A stretch of DNA of 41,504 nucleotides from Acidobacteriota bacterium (GTDB lineage: Bacteria > Actinomycetota > Acidimicrobiia > Acidimicrobiales > Ilumatobacteraceae), in NCBI GenBank assembly GCA_018970175.1, contig JAGWWV010000017.1, positions 1 through 41,504 on the forward strand, read 5' to 3'. The notes beneath the pieces were generated by a model that was given only the letters and a program-made list of their open reading frames with translations, was not told the DNA's origin and searched no databases. Positions 24,388 to 32,170 of the stretch are shown here, piece after piece; position 1 is the first letter of the stretch, and every line of letters begins with the position of its first letter. The translations under genes were made by a program, and so were the position numbers.

Positions 24388-25320
24388 GTGGCCTACCTCA
24401 GTGCGGCACCCGAATCAACCGATGTCGTTCGTGATGCGCTGATTGCGCACGACTACCTGGTCGACGAGGGTCTCACCACCGCGGTTTTTCTGGCGCTCAC
24501 GCTGCAGCGCCCGCTTCTTCTCGAAGGCGAAGCCGGGGTCGGCAAGACCGAGCTTGCCAAGGTTCTTGCCGAGGCCCGTGGAAGCGAACTCATTCGCCTG
24601 CAGTGCTACGAGGGAATCGACGCGGCACAGGCCGTCTACGACTGGGATTACGCCCGCCAGTTGCTGCACCTGCGTGCCGCCGAGGCATCGGGCGAAGCCG
24701 CCGGTGCCGGCACGAAAGCACTCGAATCGCAGCTCTACAGCGAGCAGTTCCTCTTGAAGCGTGCTCTTCTGCGCGCCATCGAACCCACGGGCGGGCCCTC
24801 GCCGGTTCTTCTCATCGACGAAATCGACCGCGCCGACGACGAGTTCGAGGCGTACCTCCTCGAGGTGCTCTCCGATTTCCAAATCACGGTGCCCGAACTC
24901 GGCACGTTCAGCGCCGACAACCCGCCCGTCGTCATTCTCACGTCGAACCGCACGCGCGACGTCCACGACGCGTTGAAGCGCCGCTGCCTGTACCACTGGG
25001 TCGAACACCCCACGTTCGACCGTGAAGTCGCCATCGTGAAACTGCGCGTGCCCGGCATCGGCGTTGGTCTTGCGCGCCAAGTTGCGGGCGCCGTCGAGGC
25101 ACTGCGCGCACTGCAGCTCTACAAGCCACCGGGAATCGCAGAAACCATCGACTGGGCCACCGCACTCGGCCGACTCGGCACGAAGGAACTGAACGACGAC
25201 GTCGTCGAAATCACCCTCGGCACGGTGCTCAAGTACCGCGAAGACCACGAGCGCGTGCGCGAAACCGGGGTTGCCGCCCTCGTCAAGCAGGCCCTCGAAC
25301 GTGGCGCCTTCCACGGCTGA
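24388..25320 (+). CDS. coxD: MoxR-type AAA+ ATPase (CoxD-like maturation chaperone)
   Basis: 310-residue AAA+ ATPase. In Oligotropha, CoxD with CoxE and CoxF builds the sulfur-bridged Mo-Cu site of CO dehydrogenase; a similar role in cofactor insertion is inferred. Walker A is GEAGVGKTE near residue 47, Walker B LLIDEIDRADDEFEAYLLE near 141, sensor 1 ILTSNRTRDVHDALKRRC, and sensor 2 lies in the C-terminal helical lid. The insert between Walker A and B (DWDYARQLLHLRAAEA, then LYSEQFLLKRALLRAI) is typical of the CoxD subfamily. GTG 24388 is supported by the leaderless promoter. It overlaps the VWA-domain gene by 20 nt. Confidence 0.9.
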   Translation: MAYLSAAPESTDVVRDALIAHDYLVDEGLTTAVFLALTLQRPLLLEGEAGVGKTELAKVLAEARGSELIRLQCYEGIDAAQAVYDWDYARQLLHLRAAEASGEAAGAGTKALESQLYSEQFLLKRALLRAIEPTGGPSPVLLIDEIDRADDEFEAYLLEVLSDFQITVPELGTFSADNPPVVILTSNRTRDVHDALKRRCLYHWVEHPTFDREVAIVKLRVPGIGVGLARQVAGAVEALRALQLYKPPGIAETIDWATALGRLGTKELNDDVVEITLGTVLKYREDHERVRETGVAALVKQALERGAFHG

Positions 25321-26449
25321 CAACGTCGTCGCGCCGAACGAGGCCGAAGCGATCGCCGTCGCCTTCGCGCGCGTGTTGCGCGGCGTCGGAATCGTTGCGC
25401 CCGTCGACAGCGTGGTGTCGTTCGTCGATGCCCTCACTCGACTGGGCGTCGGTGAACGCGGCAACGTCTACTGGGCCGGGCGCGCGACGCTCGTTCGTCG
25501 GCCCGAGGAATTCGAACTCTACGACCGCGCCTTCGCGGTTTTCTGGGACGCGCGCGGGGCAAACAGCCCCGACGAAATCACCGAAACCATTCGCATCGCA
25601 CTTGCCACCGACGACGGCGAAGATACCCCCGACGACGGATCCACCTCGCAGTCTGATGCCGACATCACCCTCACCCTGCGGTGGTCGGCGATCGAGGCGC
25701 TGCGCGAAAAGGACTTCGCCGAATACTCCGACGACGAGCTGCACCTCGCGCGCGAGTTGATGTCGCGCCTGCGTCTCGCCGGTCCACGCCGCCAATCGCT
25801 TCGCTTGCGCGCCGCCCGCGGCACCCACTCGGTTCCCGACCTGCGTCGCACCGTGCGCGCCTCGCTGCGTTCGGGTGGAGAACCCGTACGCCGATACTGG
25901 CGCCGACCCGACGACAAGCTTCGTCGACTCGTTCTTCTCCTCGACATCTCCGGGTCGATGGAGCCGTACTCGCGGGCCTTTCTCCGCTTCGTGCACGCTG
26001 CGGTCGCCGGGCGCCAGCGCGTCGAGGCCTTCACCTTCGGCACGCGACTCACCCGCCTCACGAAGGAACTGTCGACGCGCAATCCCGACGAGGCCATCAC
26101 GCGTGCGTCACGCAACGTGTCCGACTGGAGCGGCGGCACGCGCCTCGGCGACTGTGTGCGCACGTTCAACGACGAATGGGGCGTGCGCGGCCTCGCCCGC
26201 GGATCGATCGTCGTCATCCTCTCCGACGGCTGGGACCGCGGAAACCCCGAGCTCTTGGGTTCGGAAATGGAACGCCTGCACAGGGCCGCCTTCCGCACCA
26301 TCTGGGTGAACCCGCTGAAGGTGACGAAGGGCTATGCCCCGTTGGCCAAGGGAATGGCGGCCGCGCTGCCGCACGTCGACGACTTTGTCGAAGGTCACTC
26401 GATCGATGCCCTCGACCGCCTCTGCCGCGCCATCTCACGTCTCGACTGA
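25301..26449 (+). CDS. coxE: VWA-domain protein (CoxE-like)
   Basis: 382-residue partner of the MoxR ATPase. Residues up to about 205 form the CoxE N-terminal region (VNVAPSTADN at the start, YSDDELHLARELMSRL, later SVPDLRRTVRASLRSGGEP). The von Willebrand A domain follows, with the metal-ion-dependent adhesion site DISGSM near residue 215, a Thr in SGGTRLGD and an Asp in ILSDGWDRG. The substrate of this AAA/VWA pair should be the Mo hydroxylase or its cofactor. GTG 25301, within the end of coxD, is taken as start; TTG 25271 is also in frame but would lengthen the overlap to 50 nt. The stop is 19 nt before the xdhC start. Confidence 0.88.
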   Translation: MAPSTADNVVAPNEAEAIAVAFARVLRGVGIVAPVDSVVSFVDALTRLGVGERGNVYWAGRATLVRRPEEFELYDRAFAVFWDARGANSPDEITETIRIALATDDGEDTPDDGSTSQSDADITLTLRWSAIEALREKDFAEYSDDELHLARELMSRLRLAGPRRQSLRLRAARGTHSVPDLRRTVRASLRSGGEPVRRYWRRPDDKLRRLVLLLDISGSMEPYSRAFLRFVHAAVAGRQRVEAFTFGTRLTRLTKELSTRNPDEAITRASRNVSDWSGGTRLGDCVRTFNDEWGVRGLARGSIVVILSDGWDRGNPELLGSEMERLHRAAFRTIWVNPLKVTKGYAPLAKGMAAALPHVDDFVEGHSIDALDRLCRAISRLD

Positions 26450-26455
26450 CGCCCG

Positions 26456-26461
26456 TACACT
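26456..26461 (+). promoter_or_regulatory. -10 box (TACACT) of xdhC, leaderless
   Basis: TACACT lies 7 nt before ATG 26469 (tcacacc between), without a Shine-Dalgarno. It suggests xdhC has its own start site besides any readthrough from coxE. Confidence 0.45.
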
Positions 26462-26468
26462 TCACACC

Positions 26469-27611
26469 ATGCGCGATCTGCTCCCCGAGTTCGCAGGCTG
26501 GCGCCGCAACGCCGAACGCTTCGCCATTGCCCGCGTCGTCGACATCGAAGGCTCGGGGCCGCGCGAACCCGGCGCGGCAATGGCCGTGTCGGCATCGGGG
26601 CAGGTCATTGGTTCCGTCAGCGGCGGCTGCGTCGAGGGTGCCGTCGTGTCCGAGGCACTCGCAATCCTCGCGGGCGAGGCCCAACCTCGCGTCGTCACGT
26701 TCGGGTACTCCGACGACGAAGCCTTCGCGGTCGGCCTCACCTGCGGTGGAACCATCCATCTCTTCATTCAGCCCGCCGACAATCTGGTCGGCGCCGACGC
26801 CGGTGCGGCTGCGCTCGACATTCTCGACACCCACATTCGCTCGCACGAACCCATCGCCATCGCAACCGTCATCGATGGTCCGCACACCGGACGCACGCTC
26901 GTCGTTGCACCCGGCGAACCGCCCGTCGGTTCGCTCGGCAACACCGAACTCGACCGCATCGTCGTGCGTGATGCACTCGGCGAACTCGAGGCGGGAACCA
27001 CGGGTATTCGCCACTATGGACCCGAGGGGCAAACGACACCCGAAGACCTCGTTGACGCGCCAACGGTCAAGGTCTTCGTCGAAAGTTTCGCGCCCGCACC
27101 ACAGATGTGGATCTTCGGTGCCGTCGACTTCACGGCCGCCCTTGCACGCGTTGCGAAAATCCTCGGCTACCGCGTCACGGTGTGCGACGCGCGCGAAATC
27201 TTCGCCACGCGCCGTCGCTTCCCCATGGCCGACAACGTCGTCGTGTCGTGGCCGGGCGATCTCTTCACCGCCGAGGGCAAGAACCTCGGACCCCGCGACG
27301 CGGTGTGCATCCTCACCCACGACGCCAAGTTCGACGTCCCCGCGGTACAGGGCGCCCTTGCCACGCGCGTCGGTTACATCGGCGTCATGGGATCGCGAAA
27401 GACCCACGCCAAGCGCCTCGAACGCCTCGCCGAAGCCGGTGTCGGCAACCCCGCCGACCTCGCCCGCCTGATGTCTCCCATCGGTCTCGACCTTGGCGCC
27501 CGCACACCTGAAGAAACCGCAATTTCCATCTGCGCGGAAATCATCGCCAGGCGAACCGGTCGCAACGCCCCGTCACTGCGGGACTCGAGCGGCCCGATTC
27601 ACACGAACTGA
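26469..27611 (+). CDS. XdhC/CoxF-family molybdenum cofactor insertion protein
   Basis: 380-residue protein of the XdhC/CoxI group, which binds Moco, promotes its sulfuration and hands it to Mo hydroxylases. The N-terminal XdhC_CoxI domain (about residues 12-80) has VDIEGSGPREPGAAMAV, GSVSGGCVEGAVV and GLTCGGTIHLFIQP, with the conserved cysteines C56 and C100 in the two glycine-rich segments. A Rossmann-like C-terminal domain (about 200-345) shows VTVCDAREIFATRRRFP, CILTHDAKFDVPA and GYIGVMGSRKTHAKR. Length is typical. The window has only this one XdhC-type protein, which should serve the hydroxylase encoded nearby. Confidence 0.92.
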   Translation: MRDLLPEFAGWRRNAERFAIARVVDIEGSGPREPGAAMAVSASGQVIGSVSGGCVEGAVVSEALAILAGEAQPRVVTFGYSDDEAFAVGLTCGGTIHLFIQPADNLVGADAGAAALDILDTHIRSHEPIAIATVIDGPHTGRTLVVAPGEPPVGSLGNTELDRIVVRDALGELEAGTTGIRHYGPEGQTTPEDLVDAPTVKVFVESFAPAPQMWIFGAVDFTAALARVAKILGYRVTVCDAREIFATRRRFPMADNVVVSWPGDLFTAEGKNLGPRDAVCILTHDAKFDVPAVQGALATRVGYIGVMGSRKTHAKRLERLAEAGVGNPADLARLMSPIGLDLGARTPEETAISICAEIIARRTGRNAPSLRDSSGPIHTN

Positions 27612-27634
27612 CCGCGCCGCACCGGGCGAAAACG

Positions 27635-28366
27635 TCAGCTCTCGGGTGCGGGATCGGCAAACCGCACGTTCGGCGATTCGCGCCAGTTGATCGGCCCCAC
27701 ACGCACACCCAGGTTGGGTCGCGCGGAGTGCAACACGATGTCGCCGACGCCGAGATAGATCATCGTGTGACCCGGGTACCCGACGATCACGCCCGCGCGG
27801 GCTTCGGCACGCGACACCTCACGGCTCTGGTCGATTTGACGATCGGACTTCATCGGCAACGAGACACCCGCCTTCGCCCACGCGTACGCGACGAGACCCG
27901 AACAGTCGAGTCCCTTCTTCGGGTTGTCGGAACCGAACAGGTAACCCGCACCCAAGGTGGTGAGCCCGACGAGGATCGCCTTTTGGTGACGAGACGATGT
28001 CGACTGCCACGCGGCGAGCATCTCGCTGCGCGAGACGAACGTGCGAGCAGCAACGATCGACACCACGCTTGCAAGAGCGCGCTGGTACCTGTCGGCAACA
28101 CGCGGGTCCTTCGATGCAACGGCGTTCTCGTACGCCTCGAGCGCCTCGAAAGCACGGTCGCGCAGAACGTCGTGGCGTGGTTGGGCGTCTTTTGTCATCA
28201 TCTCGGGCGAACGCCACGAGGTGTGAACGACGGACGGTGGCACGATGACCGCACCCCGACCCGCATGAACGGGGGACGCGCCGAAACCGAGCGCACAGGC
28301 GCAGGCCAGCACCGCGCCGACAACGCCGAACCTCGCGGCCCGGCGGCTCCCCAACCCCCGTTTCAT
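27635..28366 (-). CDS. NlpC/P60-family secreted cell-wall hydrolase
   Basis: 243-residue exported protein, predicted to cleave peptide cross-links in peptidoglycan. A signal peptide covers about residues 1-35 (MKRGLGSRRAARFG, hydrophobic core ACACALGFG, then VHA). A helical region rich in Ala and Arg (about 60-125) precedes the NlpC/P60 domain, with catalytic C155 in KKGLDCSGLVAYAW, H200 in VGYPGHTMIYLG and H213 in VLHSARPN. A longer frame opens at 28405, but ATG 28366 puts the signal peptide at the N-terminus and lies 7 nt from a TAGTTT -10 box, so it is preferred. It is divergent from the cytidylyltransferase gene and out of theme in the Mo-enzyme cluster. Confidence 0.88.
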   Translation of the reverse strand: MKRGLGSRRAARFGVVGAVLACACALGFGASPVHAGRGAVIVPPSVVHTSWRSPEMMTKDAQPRHDVLRDRAFEALEAYENAVASKDPRVADRYQRALASVVSIVAARTFVSRSEMLAAWQSTSSRHQKAILVGLTTLGAGYLFGSDNPKKGLDCSGLVAYAWAKAGVSLPMKSDRQIDQSREVSRAEARAGVIVGYPGHTMIYLGVGDIVLHSARPNLGVRVGPINWRESPNVRFADPAPES

Positions 28367-28373
28367 CGGTATA

Positions 28374-28379
28374 AAACTA
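28374..28379 (-). promoter_or_regulatory. -10 box (TAGTTT) of the NlpC/P60 gene, leaderless
   Basis: On the minus strand TAGTTT is followed by TATACCG and ATG 28366, a 7-nt gap with no Shine-Dalgarno. Confidence 0.45.
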
Positions 28380-28425
28380 CCGAGGCCGGGTGGAGGTCCC
28401 GTCACTTTCGGGGCAGGCTTGGGAC

Positions 28426-28998
28426 GTGATCGTTGCCCTCATCCTCGCTGCCGGCGCGGGCTCGCGCTTTGCGGGAAAACAGCACAAACTTCTTTCACCG
28501 TTGCACGGCACAAGGGTCATCGATCACGCCGTTGCCGCGGTGCGCCGCGCCATCGAAAACGGTGCGCCGATCGACCGGGTCATCGTCGTGGCCGGCGCCG
28601 TCGACCTCGCACCACTTCCCGCCGACGTCACCGGCGTCACCAACCCGCAGTGGACCGAGGGACAGGCCACCTCACTTCAAACCGGAATCCGAGCAGCCGA
28701 CGCTGCCGGCGCCGATGCCGTCATCGTGGGCCTCGGCGACCAGCCGTTCATCACCCCCGATGCATGGCGCGCGGTGGCCGAATCCCGGGCCGCCATCGCG
28801 GTCGCGACGTATTCGGGCTCACCCACGCGCACTCCCGCCCTCATTCGACGCGAAGCATGGCCACATTTGCCGAAAACGGGCGACTTCGGCGCACGTCACC
28901 TCATCTCCAGTCGCCCCGAACTGGTCGAGGAAGTACCCTGCTCGGGTACCCCCGCAGACATCGACACCCTCGAGGATCTCGAATCATGGAACCCCTGA
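28426..28998 (+). CDS. MocA/MobA-like nucleotidyltransferase (molybdenum cofactor cytidylyltransferase-like)
   Basis: 190-residue NTP transferase that probably adds CMP to Mo-molybdopterin, giving the MCD cofactor used by CO-dehydrogenase-type hydroxylases. The start ALILAAGAGSRFAGKQHKLL contains the consensus GxGxR...K nucleotide-binding loop. GLGDQPFITPD supplies the metal-binding Asp, and GTPADIDTLEDLESW closes the family pattern. GTG 28426 begins directly at the first beta strand. An upstream GTG at 28390 would add 12 residues and cannot be excluded. The end overlaps coxG by 13 nt. MocA rather than MobA is inferred from the neighbouring Cox genes. Confidence 0.83.
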   Translation: MIVALILAAGAGSRFAGKQHKLLSPLHGTRVIDHAVAAVRRAIENGAPIDRVIVVAGAVDLAPLPADVTGVTNPQWTEGQATSLQTGIRAADAAGADAVIVGLGDQPFITPDAWRAVAESRAAIAVATYSGSPTRTPALIRREAWPHLPKTGDFGARHLISSRPELVEEVPCSGTPADIDTLEDLESWNP

Positions 28999-29630
28999 AC
29001 CACAGCTTCACCGTCCCCGTTGCCATCGCCGAAGCGTGGAACGTGCTCACGAACGTCGAGCGCATCGCGCCGTGCCTTCCCGGCGCACAGTTGCAGGAAA
29101 TCGAAGGTGAAACGTACCGCGGTGCCGTCAAGGTGAAAGTCGGTCCCATCCAGGCGCAGTTCAAAGGCCAGGCGTCGTTCGTAGAAAAAGACGACGCCAA
29201 CTACAAGGTGGTGTTGAAGGGCGAGGGTCGCGACACGGGCGGCAAGGGCAATGCGTCGGCCGTCATCACCGCGCAACTCACCGCCATCGACGCCAGTTCG
29301 ACGCAGGTCAACGTGAACACCGACCTCTCCATCACGGGCAAGGTTGCACAGTTCGGTCGCGGCGCACTTGCCGACGTCAGCGACAAGCTTCTCGCGCAGT
29401 TCTCCGAGAACCTCAACAACCTCATCGCAGCCGAACCCGCCGTTGCCGCCGCCGCACCGGCACCCGAAGCAGCACCCGACACCGGCCAACCAACCGTGCG
29501 CAAGATCGATGCCCCAGAAGTCGCGCCGATCAACCTCATCGAAACCGCCGGCGCCACCATCGTGAAGCGTGCACTGCCCGTCGTCGCCGGCATCATCGTC
29601 ATCGTTCTGCTCGCCATCGCGATCTTCTGA
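28986..29630 (+). CDS. coxG: CoxG-like SRPBCC protein with C-terminal membrane anchor
   Basis: 214-residue protein. Residues 1 to about 145 form a CoxG/SRPBCC lipid- or ligand-binding domain (NHSFTVPVAIAEAWNVLTNV, APCLPGAQL, SITGKVAQFGRGALADVS). An Ala/Pro-rich linker leads to a C-terminal hydrophobic helix (about 192-214, VVAGIIVIVLLAIAIF). CoxG recruits CO dehydrogenase to the membrane and respiratory chain; the C-terminal helix here fits that role. ATG 28986 overlaps the cytidylyltransferase gene by 13 nt and starts the domain exactly. It is the last gene of the accessory block; DUF501 follows after 17 nt. Confidence 0.9.
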   Translation: MEPLNHSFTVPVAIAEAWNVLTNVERIAPCLPGAQLQEIEGETYRGAVKVKVGPIQAQFKGQASFVEKDDANYKVVLKGEGRDTGGKGNASAVITAQLTAIDASSTQVNVNTDLSITGKVAQFGRGALADVSDKLLAQFSENLNNLIAAEPAVAAAAPAPEAAPDTGQPTVRKIDAPEVAPINLIETAGATIVKRALPVVAGIIVIVLLAIAIF

Positions 29631-29647
29631 CACCGCGGTCCGGCTCA

Positions 29648-30112
29648 ATGGCCACACAGGCCGACATCGATCGCGTCACCGAACTGCTCGGACGCGCCCC
29701 GCAGGGTGACTTCGACGTCGTCGTGCGTCGCGCCAACGGCGACCCCGTTGTCGTGCGCAACAGCCCGCTACTGAACGACGGCACACCCATGCCGACACTC
29801 TTCTGGCTCGTCGGGAGCGACGAATACACCGCCGTCTCACGTCTCGAAGCCGCGGGCGGTGTCGACCAAGCCGAGGCCGAAGTCGATGCGACCGCACTCG
29901 ACGACGCCCACCGTGAGTATTCGGAAATGCGCAGCCGCGACCTGCCGCCGGGCCACACGGGTCCGGCCCCGTCTGCCGGGGTTGCCGGCACGCGACGCGG
30001 TGTGAAGTGTCTCCATGCACACTTCGCTTGGTGGCTCGCCGGTGGCGACGACCCCGTCGGCGAGTGGGTCGCGCGGCGCATCGACTACGCGTCGGAGCTG
30101 CGCCATGTCTGA
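29648..30112 (+). CDS. DUF501 protein
   Basis: 154-residue conserved actinobacterial protein of unknown function. The family pattern is visible: a Thr/Arg-rich start (TQADIDRVTELLGRAPQGDF), PTLFWLVG near residue 58, then GTRRGVKCLHAHFAWWLAGGDDPVGEW near the C-terminus, with conserved Cys and two His that could bind a metal. In mycobacteria it lies directly between the ftsB-like gene and ppx. Here it still precedes ppx (8-nt overlap) but is separated from ftsB by about 15 kb. ATG 29648 is chosen because the TQADI start fits the family. Confidence 0.88.
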   Translation: MATQADIDRVTELLGRAPQGDFDVVVRRANGDPVVVRNSPLLNDGTPMPTLFWLVGSDEYTAVSRLEAAGGVDQAEAEVDATALDDAHREYSEMRSRDLPPGHTGPAPSAGVAGTRRGVKCLHAHFAWWLAGGDDPVGEWVARRIDYASELRHV

Positions 30113-31085
30113 TCGCATCGCAGTCGTCGACATCGGCAGCAACTCCGTGAAGCTTCTCGTCCTCGACGGCAACGACGTACTGCACCGCGACAGTGTGGTC
30201 ACGCGACTCGGCACCGGAGTCGCCGACACCGGCAACCTCGCCGACGAGTCGGTCGCCGACACGCTGCAGCGCCTCGCAGAAATCAAGAACATCGTCGAAT
30301 CCCACGGCATCACCGATCTCCACGCGGTGGCGACCGCGGCCGTGCGTTCGGCGAACAACTCCGGGCCGTTCATTGCTCAAGCCGAACGAACACTCGGATG
30401 CGACGTCACGGTGATCGATGGTGTCACCGAGGGGACACTCGCGTTCATCGGCGCGCAGCGCAATCTCGAACATGTCATCGGCACCGAACCGCTCACGGTG
30501 CTCGACGTGGGCGGCGGCTCGACGGAATTCAGCATCGGCCTTCCGGGTTCGACACCGCGCGTCGTCAGCATCCCCTACGGCGCGCGCAATCTCACCGAGC
30601 GCATTCTCGAGCACGACCCGCCGCGCCCCGAGGAACTCACCAACGCCATCGGAGCCGTCGTCGACGAAATCGACGACGTCGTGCGCGAGATTCCCGAACT
30701 CGAATCATGCGATCGACTCGTCGGTGTCGCCGGCACCGTTGTCACCATCGCGATGGTGGAACTCGGCCTCCACGAGTTCGACGCACACGTGCTGCACGGC
30801 ATGGAGCTGACGAAAGAAGCAGCCGAAGATGTCTTTCGCACGCTCGCCACCGAAACGTTGGCCGACCGGGTCCACAACCCCGGCCTGCCCGCCGACCGCG
30901 CCGACATCATCGTCGGCGGCTGCTGCGTTCTCGTCGCGGTACTGAGAAAACTGCAATTGCCCGCCATCACCGTGTCGACAACGGCGCTCGCCGACGGGGT
31001 CGCCGTGGTGGCACGCAGGTCCGCCGCGCGCCTCGGCGCCGGAGCACGGCTTGCCGACGTTCTGCGAGACTTTTCCCTCTCATGA
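30105..31085 (+). CDS. ppx: Exopolyphosphatase / guanosine pentaphosphatase family
   Basis: 326-residue ASKHA-fold phosphatase acting on polyphosphate or pppGpp. Motifs are IAVVDIGSNSVKLLV at the N-terminus, the adenosine/phosphate loops TAAVRSANNS and LDVGGGSTEFSIG, the general-acid/base region EGTLAFIGA, and VGVAGTVVTIAMVELGLHEFD. The short length without the HD-like C-terminal domain matches actinobacterial Ppx1/Ppx2 types. ATG 30105 overlaps DUF501 by 8 nt, so the two are co-translated. It ends in an overlap with the GNAT gene. Confidence 0.94.
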   Translation: MSDRIAVVDIGSNSVKLLVLDGNDVLHRDSVVTRLGTGVADTGNLADESVADTLQRLAEIKNIVESHGITDLHAVATAAVRSANNSGPFIAQAERTLGCDVTVIDGVTEGTLAFIGAQRNLEHVIGTEPLTVLDVGGGSTEFSIGLPGSTPRVVSIPYGARNLTERILEHDPPRPEELTNAIGAVVDEIDDVVREIPELESCDRLVGVAGTVVTIAMVELGLHEFDAHVLHGMELTKEAAEDVFRTLATETLADRVHNPGLPADRADIIVGGCCVLVAVLRKLQLPAITVSTTALADGVAVVARRSAARLGAGARLADVLRDFSLS

Positions 31086-31750
31086 ACGCCGCCAACCCCG
31101 ACCACCCCGCACACCGCGCCGCCAACGTCAGCGGCGTCGGCGCCCCGGGGCTGCGCCTCTACGGCAAGCGTGTCGTGCTGCGTCCCCTGAACGTGCAGGA
31201 CTTCTCGGCCTGGGCCGAGTGCAGAAAGCGCAACGGGGGCTGGCTGTTGAAGTGGGAACCCCTGCGCCCCATCACCCAACCCGACCCGGCGAACGATCGC
31301 GACATCTTCTCCGCGCGCTGCAACATCCGCGAACGTGAACGCCAGAGCGGAACCTCGTATGCGTTCGGTCTCTTCGTCGACAACGCCTTCTGCGGCGAGG
31401 TCAACCTGAACAACGTGGTGCGCGGTGCGATGCAAACCGCGACGATCGGATACTGGATCGACGAGCGTCGCGCAGGCAACGCCTTCACGTCCGAGGCCGT
31501 TGTCGTGCTGCTGAAGTTCGCCTTCGACGAACTGCACCTGCACCGCATCGAGATCTGCATCATTCCGCGCAACACGAACAGCCTTCGCGTCGTCGAAAAG
31601 ATCGGTCTGCGAAACGAAGGTCTCGCCGAGCGGTTCCTCGAAATCAACGGCCTGTGGGAAGACCACTTCCGCTTCGCCATGACCGCCGAAGAGTGGGCCT
31701 GCCGACGCGGCGAACTGTCGGCCGAGTGGCTGACGCCCGCCGGCGCCTGA
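31082..31750 (+). CDS. GNAT acetyltransferase (RimJ/RimL type)
   Basis: 222-residue N-acetyltransferase, probably acting on a protein N-terminus or small amine. After about 25 variable residues the fold starts with GKRVVLRPLNVQDF. SAWAECRKRNGGWLLKWEP is the usual RimJ segment. Motif A is IGYWIDERRAGNAFTSEAV, where acetyl-CoA would bind. HLHRIEICIIPRNTNSLRVVEKIGL is the classical RimJ/RimL motif B. ATG 31082 overlaps the ppx stop in an ATGA junction. Its stop codon is 6 bp from the stop of the convergent small basic gene. Confidence 0.9.
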   Translation: MNAANPDHPAHRAANVSGVGAPGLRLYGKRVVLRPLNVQDFSAWAECRKRNGGWLLKWEPLRPITQPDPANDRDIFSARCNIRERERQSGTSYAFGLFVDNAFCGEVNLNNVVRGAMQTATIGYWIDERRAGNAFTSEAVVVLLKFAFDELHLHRIEICIIPRNTNSLRVVEKIGLRNEGLAERFLEINGLWEDHFRFAMTAEEWACRRGELSAEWLTPAGA

Positions 31751-31756
31751 CGCGAA

Positions 31757-32068
31757 TCAGTCGGCGATCGTGCGGAATGCTTCGGCGCGTTGCTTGCGCA
31801 TCACGTTGCGCCGCTTCCACGCCTTCGTCTTCCAGTGACGCTTGGCCGCGCGACCCTTCTTGCGCAAGGCGCGTTCTTTGTTGTGGTGTGCCTCGACACG
31901 CCAGGCCTGGCCGGGCTCGTCGACGTCGTCGGGTTCGACGCCGTTGCTCACCAATCCGGCAACGGTGTGCAGCTCCGAATGCATTCGGTGCCGCTCGTTG
32001 TGGGCATGGGCGCGCAGTTCGACACGCGGAGGCGGAGCAGTCTCTTGACTGCGATGACGCTTGCTCAT
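31757..32068 (-). CDS. Small basic protein of unknown function
   Basis: 103 residues, not recognised. The N-terminal half is hydrophilic with several His (HAHNERHRMHSELHTVAG) and an acidic patch (EPDDVDEPGQ). The C-terminal half is very basic: NKERALRKKGRAAKRHWKTK, then AWKRRNVMRKQRAEAF. No membrane segment or signal peptide is seen. Such a charge pattern suits RNA or ribosome binding, but that is inference. The ATG at 32068 has a perfect ribosome-binding site (AAAGGAGA), which supports it as a real gene. TATGTT on the minus strand (32116-32121) may be its -10 box. Confidence 0.65.
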   Translation of the reverse strand: MSKRHRSQETAPPPRVELRAHAHNERHRMHSELHTVAGLVSNGVEPDDVDEPGQAWRVEAHHNKERALRKKGRAAKRHWKTKAWKRRNVMRKQRAEAFRTIAD

Positions 32069-32170
32069 CGGGTCTCCTTTCAGAGATGAACCGGAGTAAA
32101 AGCTCCTCGCTTGGCAACATACACCCGACGCGCGCGCACGTGTGTCGAAACTACGAGTGTGCGCAAAGTG

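Noticed and set aside
31740-31775. Bidirectional terminator between the GNAT and small basic genes
   Set aside because: The apparent CTGA/TCAG symmetry is just the two facing stop codons; no stable stem or T-run.
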